Positions 33,340 through 46,260 of a stretch of DNA of 64,000 nucleotides are shown here, piece after piece; positions within the stretch are counted from its first letter, which is position 1; each line of letters begins with the position of its first letter. The translations under genes were made by a program, and so were the position numbers. The notes under the pieces were generated by a model that was given only the letters and a program-made list of their open reading frames with translations, had not been told where the DNA came from and did no database searches. The DNA lies in NCBI GenBank assembly GCA_004123355.1, contig SCHM01000006.1:992001-1056000 (forward strand), in the 5' to 3' direction. The DNA comes from Amphirosellinia nigrospora. Lineage: Eukaryota; Ascomycota; Sordariomycetes; Xylariales; Xylariaceae.

Positions 33340-33899
33340 TTTAGCTGATAATCTCTTTGGGGTCACTGGGGCTCTGATTTCCTAAATCTGACTTCAATGT
33401 AACCTCGCCCAAAGCCCTCAATTTATAGACGACTTGCCAGGACTGCTGCCTCCCCGTAGGCCCCCCGAGAGTATGACTCCTCGAGAGGGGTTGAGGCTAT
33501 TTTGACCAATACTACGGCAACAATATATTATGTCTCAGCCCGCGAAAATCCAGGAGCTTCCAGGTGTCACACGGACCACCCTAGGGCCAGCCACAGGACC
33601 TAGCCACAGAAGCCACACAGACTCCTGGAAACTCATGGAAGGTCCTGGAAGGTCCTGGAAGACCGGCATCGCTCCGAGGTATCGCTCCGAGGCATTATCG
33701 TGGGCTGAGACATAATATATTTGTATACTCGTATTGGTTGAATAGCCTCGACCCCTCTCGAGGAGTCAGGCTTTCGGAGGCCTGCGAGGAGGCAGAGGAC
33801 CTGGGAATTCGTCTATAAATTGAGGGCATGGGCGAGGTTACATTGAAGTCAGAATTAGGAAACTAGAGCCCCTAGAGCCCCAAAGAGATTATTAGCTGA
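33340..33899. mobile_element. Fold-back (long inverted repeat) element
   Basis: The left arm, about 33340-33545 (from TTAGCTGATAATCTCTTTGG to TATGTCTCAGCCCGCGA), is the inverted counterpart of the right arm, about 33698-33899 (TCGTGGGCTGAGACATAATA to CCAAAGAGATTATTAGCTGA). The arms are about 200 bp and clearly similar with scattered mismatches, around a loop of about 150 bp. No open frame is present, so it is non-autonomous and MITE-like. It could instead be two repeat copies inserted head to head. Confidence 0.75.
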
Positions 33900-34012
33900 A
33901 TTGAACTCTTTATTCCAAGCACCTGAGCACAGGCCCTTGTCACACCAGGAGTCTCCGGGAGTCTGTGTGGTTCTTGTGGCTAAGTCCTGTGGGTGGTCTG
34001 TGTGACACCGTG
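33560..34012. repeat. Second inverted pair linked to the fold-back element
   Basis: The segment at about 33560-33635 (GGTGTCACACGGACCACCC .. AGCCACACAGACTCCTGG) inside the fold-back loop recurs inverted at about 33945-34012, outside the right arm. The overall order is A-B-(A inverted)-(B inverted). The TGTCACA start is LTR-like. Confidence 0.65.
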
Positions 34013-34810
34013 GCAGGCTTAAATTATAGAGGTTCTCTGGGCGCCGAATACGAGCCTATGTAAGCCTTCCCAGAAAGCCAAATGAGGGCTGAAATGTAAG
34101 GGATTGAGATATTTTTACTTGCTGATAGGGAGTTAGTAACCCTTAGTTATGAATTTTCTTTGTGTGAGTATTGTTCAGCCAAATTCCATGAACAGTCCTC
34201 ATTAAAAGAAGCAGACACAAAGTCGTGACCTGGCAAGTCCCCGAGGCCCCCGAGGCCAGATGAACAGGTCAATGGTCGTTGTTATATCTGCAATCGCCCA
34301 TCAAGTAGCATGCTGCGTTTCGCGCGCCCTTTATATATACCTAGTCTTAGGGTACTAAAGCGTGATTTGAACACTATCAAGGAACCAAGAGATCATGCTA
34401 ATCACCTCAAATGGGGCCACAGGACATTTCTCTAGATTATACTCTAGGTTAAAGCGGGACTCGCGAAAACTTTCTTAAGTCGTGATCTGACATCTATATA
34501 ATACGTACATAGGTAAGACCTAGACCGTTTTTGCTCACCTGGCTCCCATCTCACTACCAAAGTGGAGCGTTCATGAGGACGCCAAAGCTCAGATACTATT
34601 CAGCGTTTGTCGATTACAAGTCAACATTCCGGTTCCATACCTAAGCTTACAAATGCTTCACCTGTGTTGTTGTCTCGGTAAGCAACTGAACTTGTATTCA
34701 GATAGGCTCCAGAAAATAAGTATAAGTATGATGGCTTTCGCATCTTCAACTGACTCTTCGAAAAGCACTCAAGGTGTACCTCACGATCTACATCAGGATC
34801 GGCGTTCATC

Positions 34811-35799
34811 ATGCATTCTCACATCTTCATGTTTCTGGCCACCTGGGCAATTGCCACGGTCCTTGGATCGCCGATCACCACGACAAAGGTAACTCCCGGT
34901 TACTGGCGTGCTACATTCTCGAATCCGCCATTCAATTTTATCGATAATAATTTCATATTAGCATTCCATGCTCTCATCAATGATATTGCAAGTAACCCAG
35001 ATGTCAGGGTTGTCGTCTTCGACTCTAACGTGGAGCATTTCTTCATCGCCCACTTCGACATCATTAATCCCGTCTCACCTGATCTTGCCGGACCAGCCTA
35101 CTGGGGAAATATCACGCGCTTGGCTGATCTTCCAGTACTCACCGTCGCCGCGATCCAAGGTATAGTTCGTGGTGGTGGCGCCGAGTTGTCGGCCGCCCTG
35201 GATATACGGTTCGGGAGCAAGGAGAAGGCTATTATTGGACAACCTGAGGTTGGCCTCGGTGAGTTTTCATGCCAATCTCCATGTCTGATAGACTGGCGCT
35301 TACATGTAATATTCAGGCGCATTCCCCGGAGGTGGAGGCTGCGAATTCTCCCCAGGCTCACCGGCCGCAGCCGAACGATGGAGATCATACTCGGTGCCGA
35401 CGACTTCGATGCTGATACAGCTGCTCTGTACGGATGTAAGTTCCTCAATTCCAACCTACTGGTTACTTCCTCAACTAACGGGTCTGGCGCGAAAGGGATC
35501 AATCGCGCAATCCCAGATGCTAAATTCGATGCTTTTGTCGACAAATTCGCCCGTCGCGTGGCAGGATGGGACCGTTATGGAATCGCTTACGCCAAGAAGA
35601 TCATAAACAAATCTGGCTTCCCACCGTGGACGAGGTGTACTCGGACTTCCTAGCTTTTGAGGAAGCTGTCGAGCAGGGAGCGGTGCCGGCCAGGTTAGAC
35701 GCTCTAGTTAAGGCGGGTTTTCAGAATGATGTGGACTTTGAGATCAACTTAGCTAACGAGGAGTTGCGCTTTGTTGGCCCCGGGCCGTGGGATGTGTGA
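34811..35799 (+). CDS. Enoyl-CoA hydratase/isomerase (crotonase) family protein with signal-like N-terminus
   Basis: Crotonase-fold protein. Exons: 34811-35258, 35317-35435 and 35496-35799; the introns are GTGAGT..CAG and GTAAGT..AAAG with a CTAAC branch. Residues 1-19 (MHSHIFMFLATWAIATVLG) look like a secretory signal, followed by ITTTKVTPGYWRATFSNPPF. Core motifs are VRVVVFDSNVEHFFIAHFD (substrate/oxyanion region), IQGIVRGGGAELSAALDIRF, KAIIGQPEVGLG and the helix GRSRTMEIILGADDFDADTA. No mitochondrial or peroxisomal signal is seen, so a beta-oxidation role is doubtful. The frame changes twice, each as one missing base: near 35345-35352 and at CCC 35620-35622. Allowing for them gives about 290 residues, normal for the family. 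Confidence 0.85.
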
Positions 35800-37920
35800 G
35801 GCTTTGTGGCGTGATGCTCGTTGGTCAAGGGGGTTTGGCATCCGAAACGCACATTTTAGTGCTACATATCTTGAATCGTAAAGTTGAAGTTACTATGCAA
35901 ACCACCTCTTACTTATTGCGACCAGTTGAAGCAAGCCCTCGAAGTTTGCCACGTCTTTCAAAGCATTATTACCTATTTATTTGTATCGCTTCAATTTAGA
36001 AAAGAAAGAAAGGCAGTTAGGAAAATATTAAAGTGACTTCTGGCAATAGATATTGACATATTTGGTCGAATTTAAAATACTCCTGTGAGGGTATAGAAAG
36101 CTGCCTTCTCAGTGCATACTTCACATCCTATTCATTTTAGGCACCGGTAGCCTCTTGCGGCTTAGTAAGCTTTGTCGTTTAAGTGATACCTTCGGAAGAA
36201 CCGCCCCGATCCGCTAGTGCCATACTTAGACTTTCTGGGTCGATGTTGGTAGGTATTGGCTTGTATCTTTTAGGTCGCGACAATTTGGGATCAAGTACCA
36301 CATGGTCATTGAATGGAGAGGTTAGTACAGCTTTCATTAAAAGAGCTTAGTTAAAATCAACGTCTACGTGTATGACGATATAACCTGGTATTTTCAATAT
36401 CAATGCATAATTTTAAAAAAACCAAATTCCGGTTTAACACAAGCAGATCTTAAATACTATAGACAATGTGTAGGGATTAATTAGACCTGCTAAATAACGC
36501 GCAAAAGAATATTTCTTCGTCTGAAGCTAGTACAGTCATGAGTAGGCCCCGCAACTTAAACTCAACGCTATGCATTGGGCATGGATGTGGATTGGTCGCG
36601 CGGGTGTTCCTCTCTGATGTACACTTAGCGTCACCACAATTGACGAGCCTGACAGAGGTACACCCGCAATCCCTATGCACTAAAGTAACTCTGGTGCACA
36701 TGATTATTGTTGGAGGCTCGTACTTTGTAAGTTGTGTTGTGTGGTTTTGGTTAATACTTTGTAAGTGATCGTCTAGGTACGGGTGGTATCGAACCTTATG
36801 AGTGTGGATTAATACTTATTTTTGTTCTTAGTCGGGGTTTGCAAACACATGTTTAGCAAGGCTACTTGTTTGGTAGACCCCGCGGCTGTGCCATTCCTTC
36901 TTATCTCTAGACAAAGACAAAATATAGTAGTAAATTGGCCCAGGGTGTCTGTCAGGGTATTTGATCACAGTGACCCCACGGGGTAGATCTAGTAGACCTT
37001 CGTGTATATGTAGGACTGCAAACCCCTTATATTGGGAGGTTCGAAAATTAATTGATCACTCTGTTAAGCCCTAACTACGTCCTTGGTTGCGAGCAGGTCT
37101 TTCTATTTACTCTGGAGCACAAATCACCTGACACTGTCTGTGCCTGGGATAAGAGGTAGTCTGGAAATCACTCATCCGCAAAGTCCCGGCTACATAGATA
37201 ATTGGGGAACATGTTGATCAAATAGAACGCAGTATATTGTTAAGGGAAACGTTTTTAAACCTCCGAACTAGATCGCTAAGTGTGCAAGCAAAATATAATG
37301 AAGAAGTCTTGTGTTTTTATATCCTAGTATCATTATCAATTATTCCTGAATGAACATGCTGCGGTTGCTTTTATGTTCTTTTATTTTTCCAACATAATTT
37401 ACTACCTTGGCACACATGCATTAATTGTGTGGCCAGTCAAATTTCATACACATAAAGGGCTGTTAAACACTTGAATGGTACATCAAACTAAAAAGCGGCC
37501 TCAGCATCCGCAATTCCAATTAACGCTCTAGAATCTAGAGCCGATGGTTGACTGTGAGTGGCAGGTTATCTAATGAAGTGAATGGCTCTAAGCACTAGCT
37601 ACTCCATGCCTTTATTTTAACTAAGTAATACAGCATATCTTGTTTCACTTGACACAAGATCACAGAGGTAGTGCTGTAATCTATGTCATATTGTGTGGTG
37701 TTGTGGCCGTAGGCCACGGCCACGGATCTATCTACACAGGTGGGTCCCACGCAGTGGCTAGTGCCCCCCGTACGTGACTGTGTCAAGCAAGGCTAATACT
37801 TTTCTTCGGCCGAATTAATGTGCCTTACCTTATTCTAAGTCCAGCCCAACCCCCGGAGTCAACGATTTCCTATTTCGGAAGGATCTCAGCTCTAGAAACA
37901 CTGTTTCGTAAGTCTGTTTC
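35800..37920. other. Intergenic region leading to the isochore edge
   Basis: About 2.1 kb between the crotonase gene and the AT-rich isochore. Only the small minus-strand frame at 36477-36701 is worth noting (separate entry). TTTGTAAGTTGTGTT-type short repeats occur around 36724-36770. Confidence 0.5.
36477..36701 (-). CDS. Possible small cysteine-rich protein, 74 codons
   Basis: Starts MCTRVTLVHRDCGCTSVRLV and contains six Cys in the first 41 residues (2, 12, 14, 22, 27, 41), with a CGC pair and an NPHPCP motif. No signal peptide. The spacing suggests a metal-binding or disulphide-rich mini-protein, but I know no homologue and the last third looks non-coding. It could be a chance frame. Confidence 0.25.
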   Translation of the reverse strand: MCTRVTLVHRDCGCTSVRLVNCGDAKCTSERNTRATNPHPCPMHSVEFKLRGLLMTVLASDEEIFFCALFSRSN

Positions 37921-38095
37921 CTTTGTTCTAGTGCAAAATTAGAACCTAGGTTCTGATCTATCATGCTACATGCTTCTTTGTTATACCTGCCTGTACTTTC
38001 TACTATAAAGCTGAACTTTTTTTGTTCTAGTATAAAGTTAAAACCTAAGTTCTAATCTATTATACTGCATGCTTTTTTGTTATACTAACCTATTA
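37921..38095. repeat. RIP-diverged direct duplication at the isochore edge
   Basis: TTTGTTCTAGTGCAAAATTA at about 37922 and TTTGTTCTAGTATAAAGTTA at about 38021 begin two copies of a unit of about 72 bp, 98 bp apart. The right copy carries T or A where the left has C or G (for example CCTAGGTTCTGATC against CCTAAGTTCTAATC). Confidence 0.8.
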
Positions 38096-39182
38096 AAAAA
38101 ATACTAAAGTAATGCTAACTAATAGTACGAGCTAAAGTAATTATATAATATAAGTTCGGAAAAAAAAAAGATTTTAATTATAATAATTATTAAATGCTTA
38201 ATTTTTATTTAAATAATAATACTATTAAGCTATAAAGTTTAAATATTAAGTTAAATATTATTATATAAGTATTATTATTTTAAGCTTTATAAAATCTTTT
38301 TAAGCTAAAACTTTTATTAAAAAAAATAGTAAAAACGTATTAATATATAACTAGCTTAATATTATTTATAAATAATTTATTTTGTTTAACTATTAATTAA
38401 AGTTTAAATAAGCTAATAATTACTAATTAAAAATATTAATAACTATAGTAAAATTTAAAAATAATTTTATTTAAAATATATATATAAACTATAATTTATA
38501 TAATTATTTAATTTTATAAAAAAACTTAATTAATATTTAATAATATTATTTAGTACGTTTATTAAAAAAAACTTAAAAACTTAATATAAAATCGTCGGTA
38601 ATATAATTATATTTAATATTATTTTTAGCGATTTATAATACGATTTAAAAGCTTAAGATTATTATTTTAAAACTAGTTTAAATTATATTATATAATAAAA
38701 CTTTAGCTATATTTGCTATATATATATTATTATAAATATATTTTAATAAAATTTAATATTTTATACTTAGGTATAATAAAAGCTTTTATAGCTATAATAA
38801 AAAAAATAGCTACGTTAAAAATATAAAATACGTAATATTTCGGAAAAATATATAATATTTTTATTTGCTAAAATAGCTATAATAACTTATTAATTAATAT
38901 TAAAATAAATTTAAAAAATAGTTTTTATTAGTTATTAAATAATAATAAATATTATAGCTAGTTTATATTATTTATTTATAATTTAGTTTTAATAACATTA
39001 AATTATAAAAATAAAACTAATTTTAGTTTTTATAATAAAATATAAAATTATAATATAGCAAATATAAACTTAAAACTTTAAATAATTTAAAAATAATTAA
39101 ATAAAATTAAAAAGTTATTTTATTTAAATAAAATAATAAACAAATAATTATATAAGTTTATAAAGTTTATAAAACTAAAAAA

Positions 39183-39355
39183 TAAATATAAAGTTATTTT
39201 AAATATAAAAACTATAATATTAAAATAATTATATTTTTAATTTAACTATTTTAATTCATTATAATATTAAAATAATTATATTTTTAATTTAATTTTAAGT
39301 TAGCTATTTTAGTTAATTATAATATTAAAATAATTATATTTTTAATTTAGTTTTT
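39183..39355. repeat. Short tandem array in the isochore
   Basis: Three copies of TATAATATTAAAATAATTAT followed by ATTTTTAATTTA, spaced about 50-65 bp apart. Confidence 0.7.
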
Positions 39356-41734
39356 TATTTTTATATATAATTATTTTTTTTAATAAAAATTTTTTATTTT
39401 TTTTATTAACTTATTTATAATATTTTTATTTATTAATTTATTTTTATTATTAAACTTTGCTTTTTTTAGCTATTATTAAATTATAAATTATAGTTTTAAT
39501 AAAAGCTTTAAACAGTTAAAATTTTTAAAGTTTAATAATTTAATTAAAATAAAAAATATTATTTATTTAGCGATTTTTAAGCTAAAATTTTATATTAGTA
39601 TATTATTTAGTTTAAAATAAAACTTATTATAATAATATTTATTAAAAAGTTATTTAAAAAACCATTAAATTAAAAAATAAAAAAGTTTATATTTTTTACG
39701 TTAATATATAATTTTAGCTATTAAATATAATAATAATATTTTATTTAAAGTTTAAAACTAAATATATATTTTTAAAACGTTATAAAAAAATTGTTTATTT
39801 AAACTATAATTTATTATATCGCGTTAAATTATATATAATAAAAATATAAACTAGCGTTAAATTAAAACTAAAATTTAAAACTAATTTTATTTAAGTTTTT
39901 ATAAATATTATAAAAAACGAACTATATAATAATAATATTTTAAATAATAAAAAAATATTTAACGTATATATAAGCTTATTATTTTTATAGCTTTAAAGCT
40001 ATTTCTAGTTTTTTTCGAAATATTATATATTATAATAAGCTTAAAAAAACTAAGCTTATAAAAGCTAAATTATTTTAAATTAAAACTAAGCTATTTTAAG
40101 CTAAAGCTAAATTATTTTAAGCTAAAATTAAGCTATTTTAAACTAAAACGTTAATTAAACTATTATTTAAAAATTAATTTAATATTTATTAAAAATTATT
40201 TAAACTAAATAAAAAAAAATTAAGCTTTAATAGTTTTTTTACTTATAATAATATTTTTATAAAATAATTTAATTAAAAATAATATAAAACGCTAATAATT
40301 ATTTAATATATTAATAAATATAATATTGTTTAATATATTAGTAGTTTTTTGCTAAATTATATAAATAATTTATTTAATAGTTAATATTAAATAGTTTAAA
40401 AATTTAAATATATTAAAAAACGGGCAAAAATTATATATTATTTAATATTTTAAAAATAAAATAATAAAAATTAATAAATATAAACTATTAAACTTTAGCT
40501 TTAGTTAAAATAATTATTAATAATAAACTATATAGTTATAAAACTATTATTATATTTTTATTATTTAAAATTATAAAAAGTTTTTATATAATATTTTTAA
40601 TAGTTATAATATTTTATAATATAATAAAAAAGATTTTTTTGCTTAATATATTATTAAAAGTTTATTTAAAAAAAATATTTTTTGTTTATTTTTTTTAAAT
40701 ACTATTTTTTATTTCGAAAAATAAAATATAAATAAAAATATTTTTTAATTTTAGCTAATATTTTTTTTAAAACTTATAAAAATAAATATAATAAATAAGC
40801 TAAAAAATTTAAGCTAAATAAGCTTAATTTTAACTTTATAAAACTAATAATTTTTATAATATATAATTTAAAAAAAAAAATATAAAAAACGTTAATTAAA
40901 ACATAAATATATTATTAATAATAATTTTAAACTTTTTTATTTTATTTAAAAAATATTTATTATTTATAGTTTTATATAAAAAATATAACTATAATATTAT
41001 AATATTATTTAGCTTTAATAAATATTTTAATTAAATAAATTTTAACCTAATTAAAAATTTTAATAAATTTTATTATATTATAACTTTTAATTTAATATTT
41101 ATTAATAATATTTATTAAAACTATAATATAAAAAAATTAGTAAAAATCTACGAGTAAATATTATTAATATTTTATTATTATTTTTTTAGCGTTTTTATTT
41201 AAAAAATAAAAAAAAGTTTAGCTTTTTTAAAAAAAAACGAAAAAGTTATATTAATATTTAAATTTTTCTAAAATTTTTATAAAATTAAATATATTTTTTT
41301 TTAAAACTATTTTATTTTAAACTATAAAAAAAAAAACTTTAAAAAATTAATTAAAAATAACTAATTAAAATATATAAACTTTTTAACCTAATAAATTTTA
41401 ACTATAGCTATAAATTTAAATAAAATAAAAATAATATTTAAATAATTAAAAACTATTAATAAAATTAAAAGCTTAAATAAATATTATATAACTTTTGTTA
41501 AAATTAACTATATTTTTACGAATTTTATAGCGTTTAAATAAGCTTAAAAAATAAATTATAGTTAAAAGTTTTATTTTTAATGCTTATTTTAAGCTTATTA
41601 TAATCGTAATTATATAAAAATAAAAAGCTTTTTTATATATAAAACATATAAAAAAACTTTTTTTTTTAAGTTTTATTTTAAAGTTATTTATAAATATATT
41701 ATAAACTAAAACAAAAATAAAAAAAATATAATTA

Positions 41735-42310
41735 CTTAGGTTATATTTTTTAATAAACATTTAATAAAACAAGCTTTAAATAGTATATAAAAAATATATA
41801 TAAACTTTAAAAAAAATAAATATTTAAATTATATTTTTAATAAACGTTTAATAAAATAAGCTTTAAAAAATATATAAAAACTATATATAAACTTTAAATA
41901 AAATATAAATATTTAATAAAATAAGTTTTAAAACTTATATAAAAAATAAATATAAACTTTAAAAAAAATATAAATATTTAAGTTATATTTTTTAATAAAC
42001 GTTTAATAAAATAAGCTTTAAATAATATATAAAAAAATATATAACTTTGGAAAAAATATATATTTAAATTATATTTTTTAATAAACGTTTAATAAAAAAA
42101 ACTTTAAAACTTATATAAAAAATATATATAAACTTTAAAAAAAAAATATAAATATTTAGGTTATATTATTTAATAAATATTTAACGAAATAAGCTTTAAA
42201 ACTTATATAAAAAATAAATATAAACCTTAAAAAAAGTATAAATATTTAAGTTATATTTTTTAATAAATATTTAATAAAAAAGCTTTAAATAATATATAAA
42301 ACATATATAT
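41735..42310. repeat. Minisatellite-like array, about seven copies of an 80-85-bp unit
   Basis: The unit contains TTATATTTTTTAATAAACGT, TTAATAAAATAAGCTTTAAA and TATATAAACTTTAAAAAAAATATAAATATTTA. The copies vary in length and by transitions. Confidence 0.8.
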
Positions 42311-44984
42311 TAAAACTAAAAGCTTAACGTTTAAATAATATATTTATTTATAAGTTAAATTAGTTTAACTTTTTAATTAAAATAGCTATAAAAACTACTT
42401 ATAAATATTATATATATTTGCTATTAAATATTGCGTTATAAAGCTAAAATAATTATATAAAACTATAATAAGTTTTAAATAAATATTAAAACTAAACTTA
42501 AATACCGAAATATTTAGCTTTTAATTATAAAAATCTTTATTTAAGTTTATAAAGCTATAAAAAAAATATAATAAAGTTTTATATTTAAAAATAGTTTATT
42601 AAAAAGTAAAATATAATTAAAGCTTATATTTAAATATTTAAAATTTAGAATTTAATTTAGCTAATAATTTTTTCGGGTTTTTAAAAGCTTTAGTTTTTTA
42701 TTTTAATTTTAATATAATTTTTCTTATATTTTTTTTATAGCCGAATTTTAAAACTTTTTTTTTATAAATTTTTTAAAATATTATTTTTTAAAAAAGCTTA
42801 AGGTTATTTTAAATAATATTATAATAATAATAAATACTTTAGCTTATAAAAATAATCGGAATAATATTAGCTTTTTAAGTTTTTATAAAAGTTTTTAAAG
42901 GTTTATATAGCTTTTATAGCTAGGTTTTATAGCTAGTCCGTATAATAATAAAAAAAAAAAAAGTTTTAAATATTAAAAAATATAAAATCTTATTTTTTAA
43001 AAAATAAAAATTAAATTTTTATAGCATTTTTAATATTATTATTTATTAATTAATTTAAACTTATTTTAAGCTTTTTATTTAAGCTTTTATTAATAAAATA
43101 TAAATAAATTAATATAATAAAAATAAAAAAAATTATTTAATTATTAAGCTATAACTAATTAAATAATAAACTAAATAATTAATTTATTAAATATATTAAA
43201 CAATATAAATAAAATCGTAAATAATAACTTATAAAAATATACTAATTAATTAATATTTAATTTATTAAGCTATTTTTTAGCTATTATAATCGATTTAAAA
43301 AATTAACGTTTTATTATATTAATATAAACGGAAATATAAACAAAATATAAACTAAAATATAAATAAAACGTAAATAAAATATAAAAAAAAAATATATTTA
43401 TTATAATTATTAGCAAATAATATTATATAATTAATAATATATATATTTTTTTAAACAATAATAATAATAATAAAAAAACTAAATTATATAGCTTTTTTAA
43501 TATTTACTTAATAATACGTTTTTATATAAATATTTTTTATTTTTACGCTATTTTAAACATATTAAAACTAATAGCTAATATATATTATTTTAAACTTAAA
43601 TATAATTTTATTTAATAAATAAAGTTATAATATATATTTTATATATTTTAAGTTTTTAATTTTAATAAACTTATAAAAAGTTTTTATAGCTAAATTATTA
43701 ATTAATTATATATTAATAATAAATAAATATTAAAGCTATACTATTAAATAGTTTAAAAATTAAGCTTTTTTATTTATTATTATAAATTTTATTTTTTTTA
43801 AGCAAAAAAAATTATTAAAATTATTATTATAAACTATAAATATTTTATATTAATATTTAAATCTAAATAAATAATAAAATAATATATTTATAAATAATTT
43901 TAACTTTTTTAATAAAATAAATTATTTTAAAAGCTTTAAATAAAATAGCTATAAATATTATTTAAAAAAATTCTAGTTAGTTTTATAAACTAGTTTAATA
44001 TAAAATTAAAATAATAAAACCAATAAGTTTTATAATAATAAATAATAAAAAAAAAAAAAAAGTTTTAAAACTAAGCTAAAAAAAAACGTTTTTTTAAAAC
44101 TAAATTTTAAAAAAAAAAAAAAAAAAAAACAATAAATATTTTAGTCCTATTTTTTTAACTTTTTATAAATCCGGGCAATAATATATAATAATATATATTA
44201 ACATTATTTAATTATTTTTTTATTAGCTATTATTTATATAATTTACTAAAAAAATATATAATAATATATTTTAGTTTATATATATATTTAAATATTTTTA
44301 TATTTAGTTATTTTATATAAAAGCTATAATATTTTATAAAAAAAACTATAAAAATAATAATAAATAAACCGGCGCTTTTTTATGCCCGCTATTATTATTA
44401 TTAACATTAAAAGCTCGATAATTTTTAAACGCTTTATATTATTTTAGCTTATTTTTAAAAAATATATTAAATAGCGTTTTTTATAATATTATAAAGCGTA
44501 CTTAATATAACTTTTTAGTTATTATTTATAAAATAGCAAAAAAAGCAAAAAAATAATAAGTTTTTTTTTTATATAATTTAGCTTTATTAGCGATTTTTAG
44601 TTTATATTTATTTTAAAAAAACCTACTTAAATATATAAAAATTAATAAAATAATAATTATTAACTTTATGTATTATAATCTTTATAAAAATAAAATATAA
44701 ATATTTATTATTTATAAATAATGTAAAGTATTTTTATAAGCTTTATATAACTATATAGCTATATATATAAAGCTTTTTTTTTAATTAGTTTTTAATCCTT
44801 ATTTTTAATACTTTATATTTTATTTTTATATTTAATATATAAACTAAAAAGTTTTTAAGTTTTATTAATTTTTATTAATATATTACGTTTTTTTTAATTA
44901 AAAGATTTTTTTATTTTTATATAAAGCGTAATTATTATGTTTTATATATTTAAAGAAATAAAGCTTTAATATATATAGTATATA

Positions 44985-45190
44985 TTATAAAATCTATAAA
45001 TAAAAAAAAAAAAAAAAGTTTAACTTTACGTTATAAGTAGCTATTTATATATTCGCGATTTAATAAAGCAAATATATTTATTGTTTATATTTATTTTTAT
45101 TTATTATAAATATTATTTATTATAAGTAATAGTTATTATAAATAAGAATTATAAATGCTATAATTTATAACTATTATATAAAATTACGTA
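44985..45190 (-). repeat. Inverted copy of the 54.8/63.1-kb repeat
   Basis: This stretch is the reverse complement of the repeat present at 54825-55100 and 63110-63385 (poly-A tract then AGTTTAA.., TAGCTATTTA and TTATAAGTAATAGTTATTATAAATAAGAATTATAA). It indicates another member of the same family in the opposite orientation. Confidence 0.65.
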
Positions 45191-45834
45191 AAATATATTA
45201 AACGAAGTTTTTTATATTATATTAATATAAATATTTAAATATTATTAATATTTTATAAAAATAATAAAAATTAAAACTATTATTTTTATTATGTTTTATT
45301 TAGCTATTTTAAAGTATTATAGTATTACGTTTTTATTAATTATATATATTTTTTTAAAAAAAATATTTTAAATTAAATAACGTAGCTAATATAAAATTAT
45401 TTTTTTTATTAATTTTTATTTTTAGCTTTAAAGCTTTAAATATTTAATTTAAAATAGTAATAAAGTTTATAAATTTTTTTTATTAAATAAATAATATATA
45501 GTTAATATATTTATAAAGTTTTAATAAATTTATAAACTTATAATTTAAATCTAAAATAATTTTATTAGTTTTTATAAACTAGTTTTTTATTTTATCCTGT
45601 TTTTTATATTTTTTATATTATTTATATAGCTTTATAAGTTTATAAATTTTTTAAAAATAATTTTTAATATTATTTTTTTTTAATTATTTTTTTTTTTTTA
45701 AAATTTATTAATAAAAAAATAATTTTATTTTAGTAAAATATATTTAGCGTAAAAAATATATTTATAAATCTTTTTATTATAATATTTTAATATAATAAAA
45801 CTATAAAATAAAAATATTAATAATAATTAAAATA

Positions 45835-46260
45835 TTTAAAATAAAACTTTTTATTATATATTATTTTAAATATAATTATATTATAAAAAAAAATATTAGT
45901 TTTAGCTAAAAGCTTAAAAATAAAACTTTTTATTAAAATATTATTTTAAATATAACTATATTATAAAAAAAAATATTAATTATAGCTAAAAGCTTAAAAA
46001 TAAAACTTTTTATTAAAATATTATTTTAAACGTAATTATATTATAAAAAAAAATATTAATTATAACCGAAAGCTTAAAAATAAAACTTTTTATCGAAATA
46101 TTATTTTAAGCGTAATTATATTATAAAAAAAAAATATTAATTATAACTAAAAGCTTAAAAATAGAACTTTTTATTAAAATATTATTTTAAGCGTAATTAT
46201 ATTATAAAAAAAAAATATTAATTATAACTAAAAGTTTAAAAATAAAAATTTTTAACGATA
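45835..46260. repeat. Tandem array, about five copies of an 86-88-bp unit
   Basis: Each unit reads AAAAATAAAACTTTTTATTA, then ATATTATTTTAA, and AATTATATTATAAAAAAAAA followed by TATTAATTATAGCTAAAAGC. The copies are spaced about 87 bp apart. Confidence 0.85.

Larger units (their letters stand above)
30951..34810. other. Long intergenic, repeat-rich region
   Basis: About 3.9 kb. A TATA-like TTTATATATAAAC (31791-31803) with a C/T-rich stretch downstream looks like a promoter, but no convincing gene follows. The 194-codon open frame 32378-32962 (+) has no motif. A 54-bp tandem duplication lies at 32985-33095 and a fold-back element at 33340-34012. Confidence 0.45.

Noticed and set aside
39183-46260. 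CRISPR-like array
   Set aside because: The units are contiguous tandem repeats with no unique spacers, in a eukaryotic genome.
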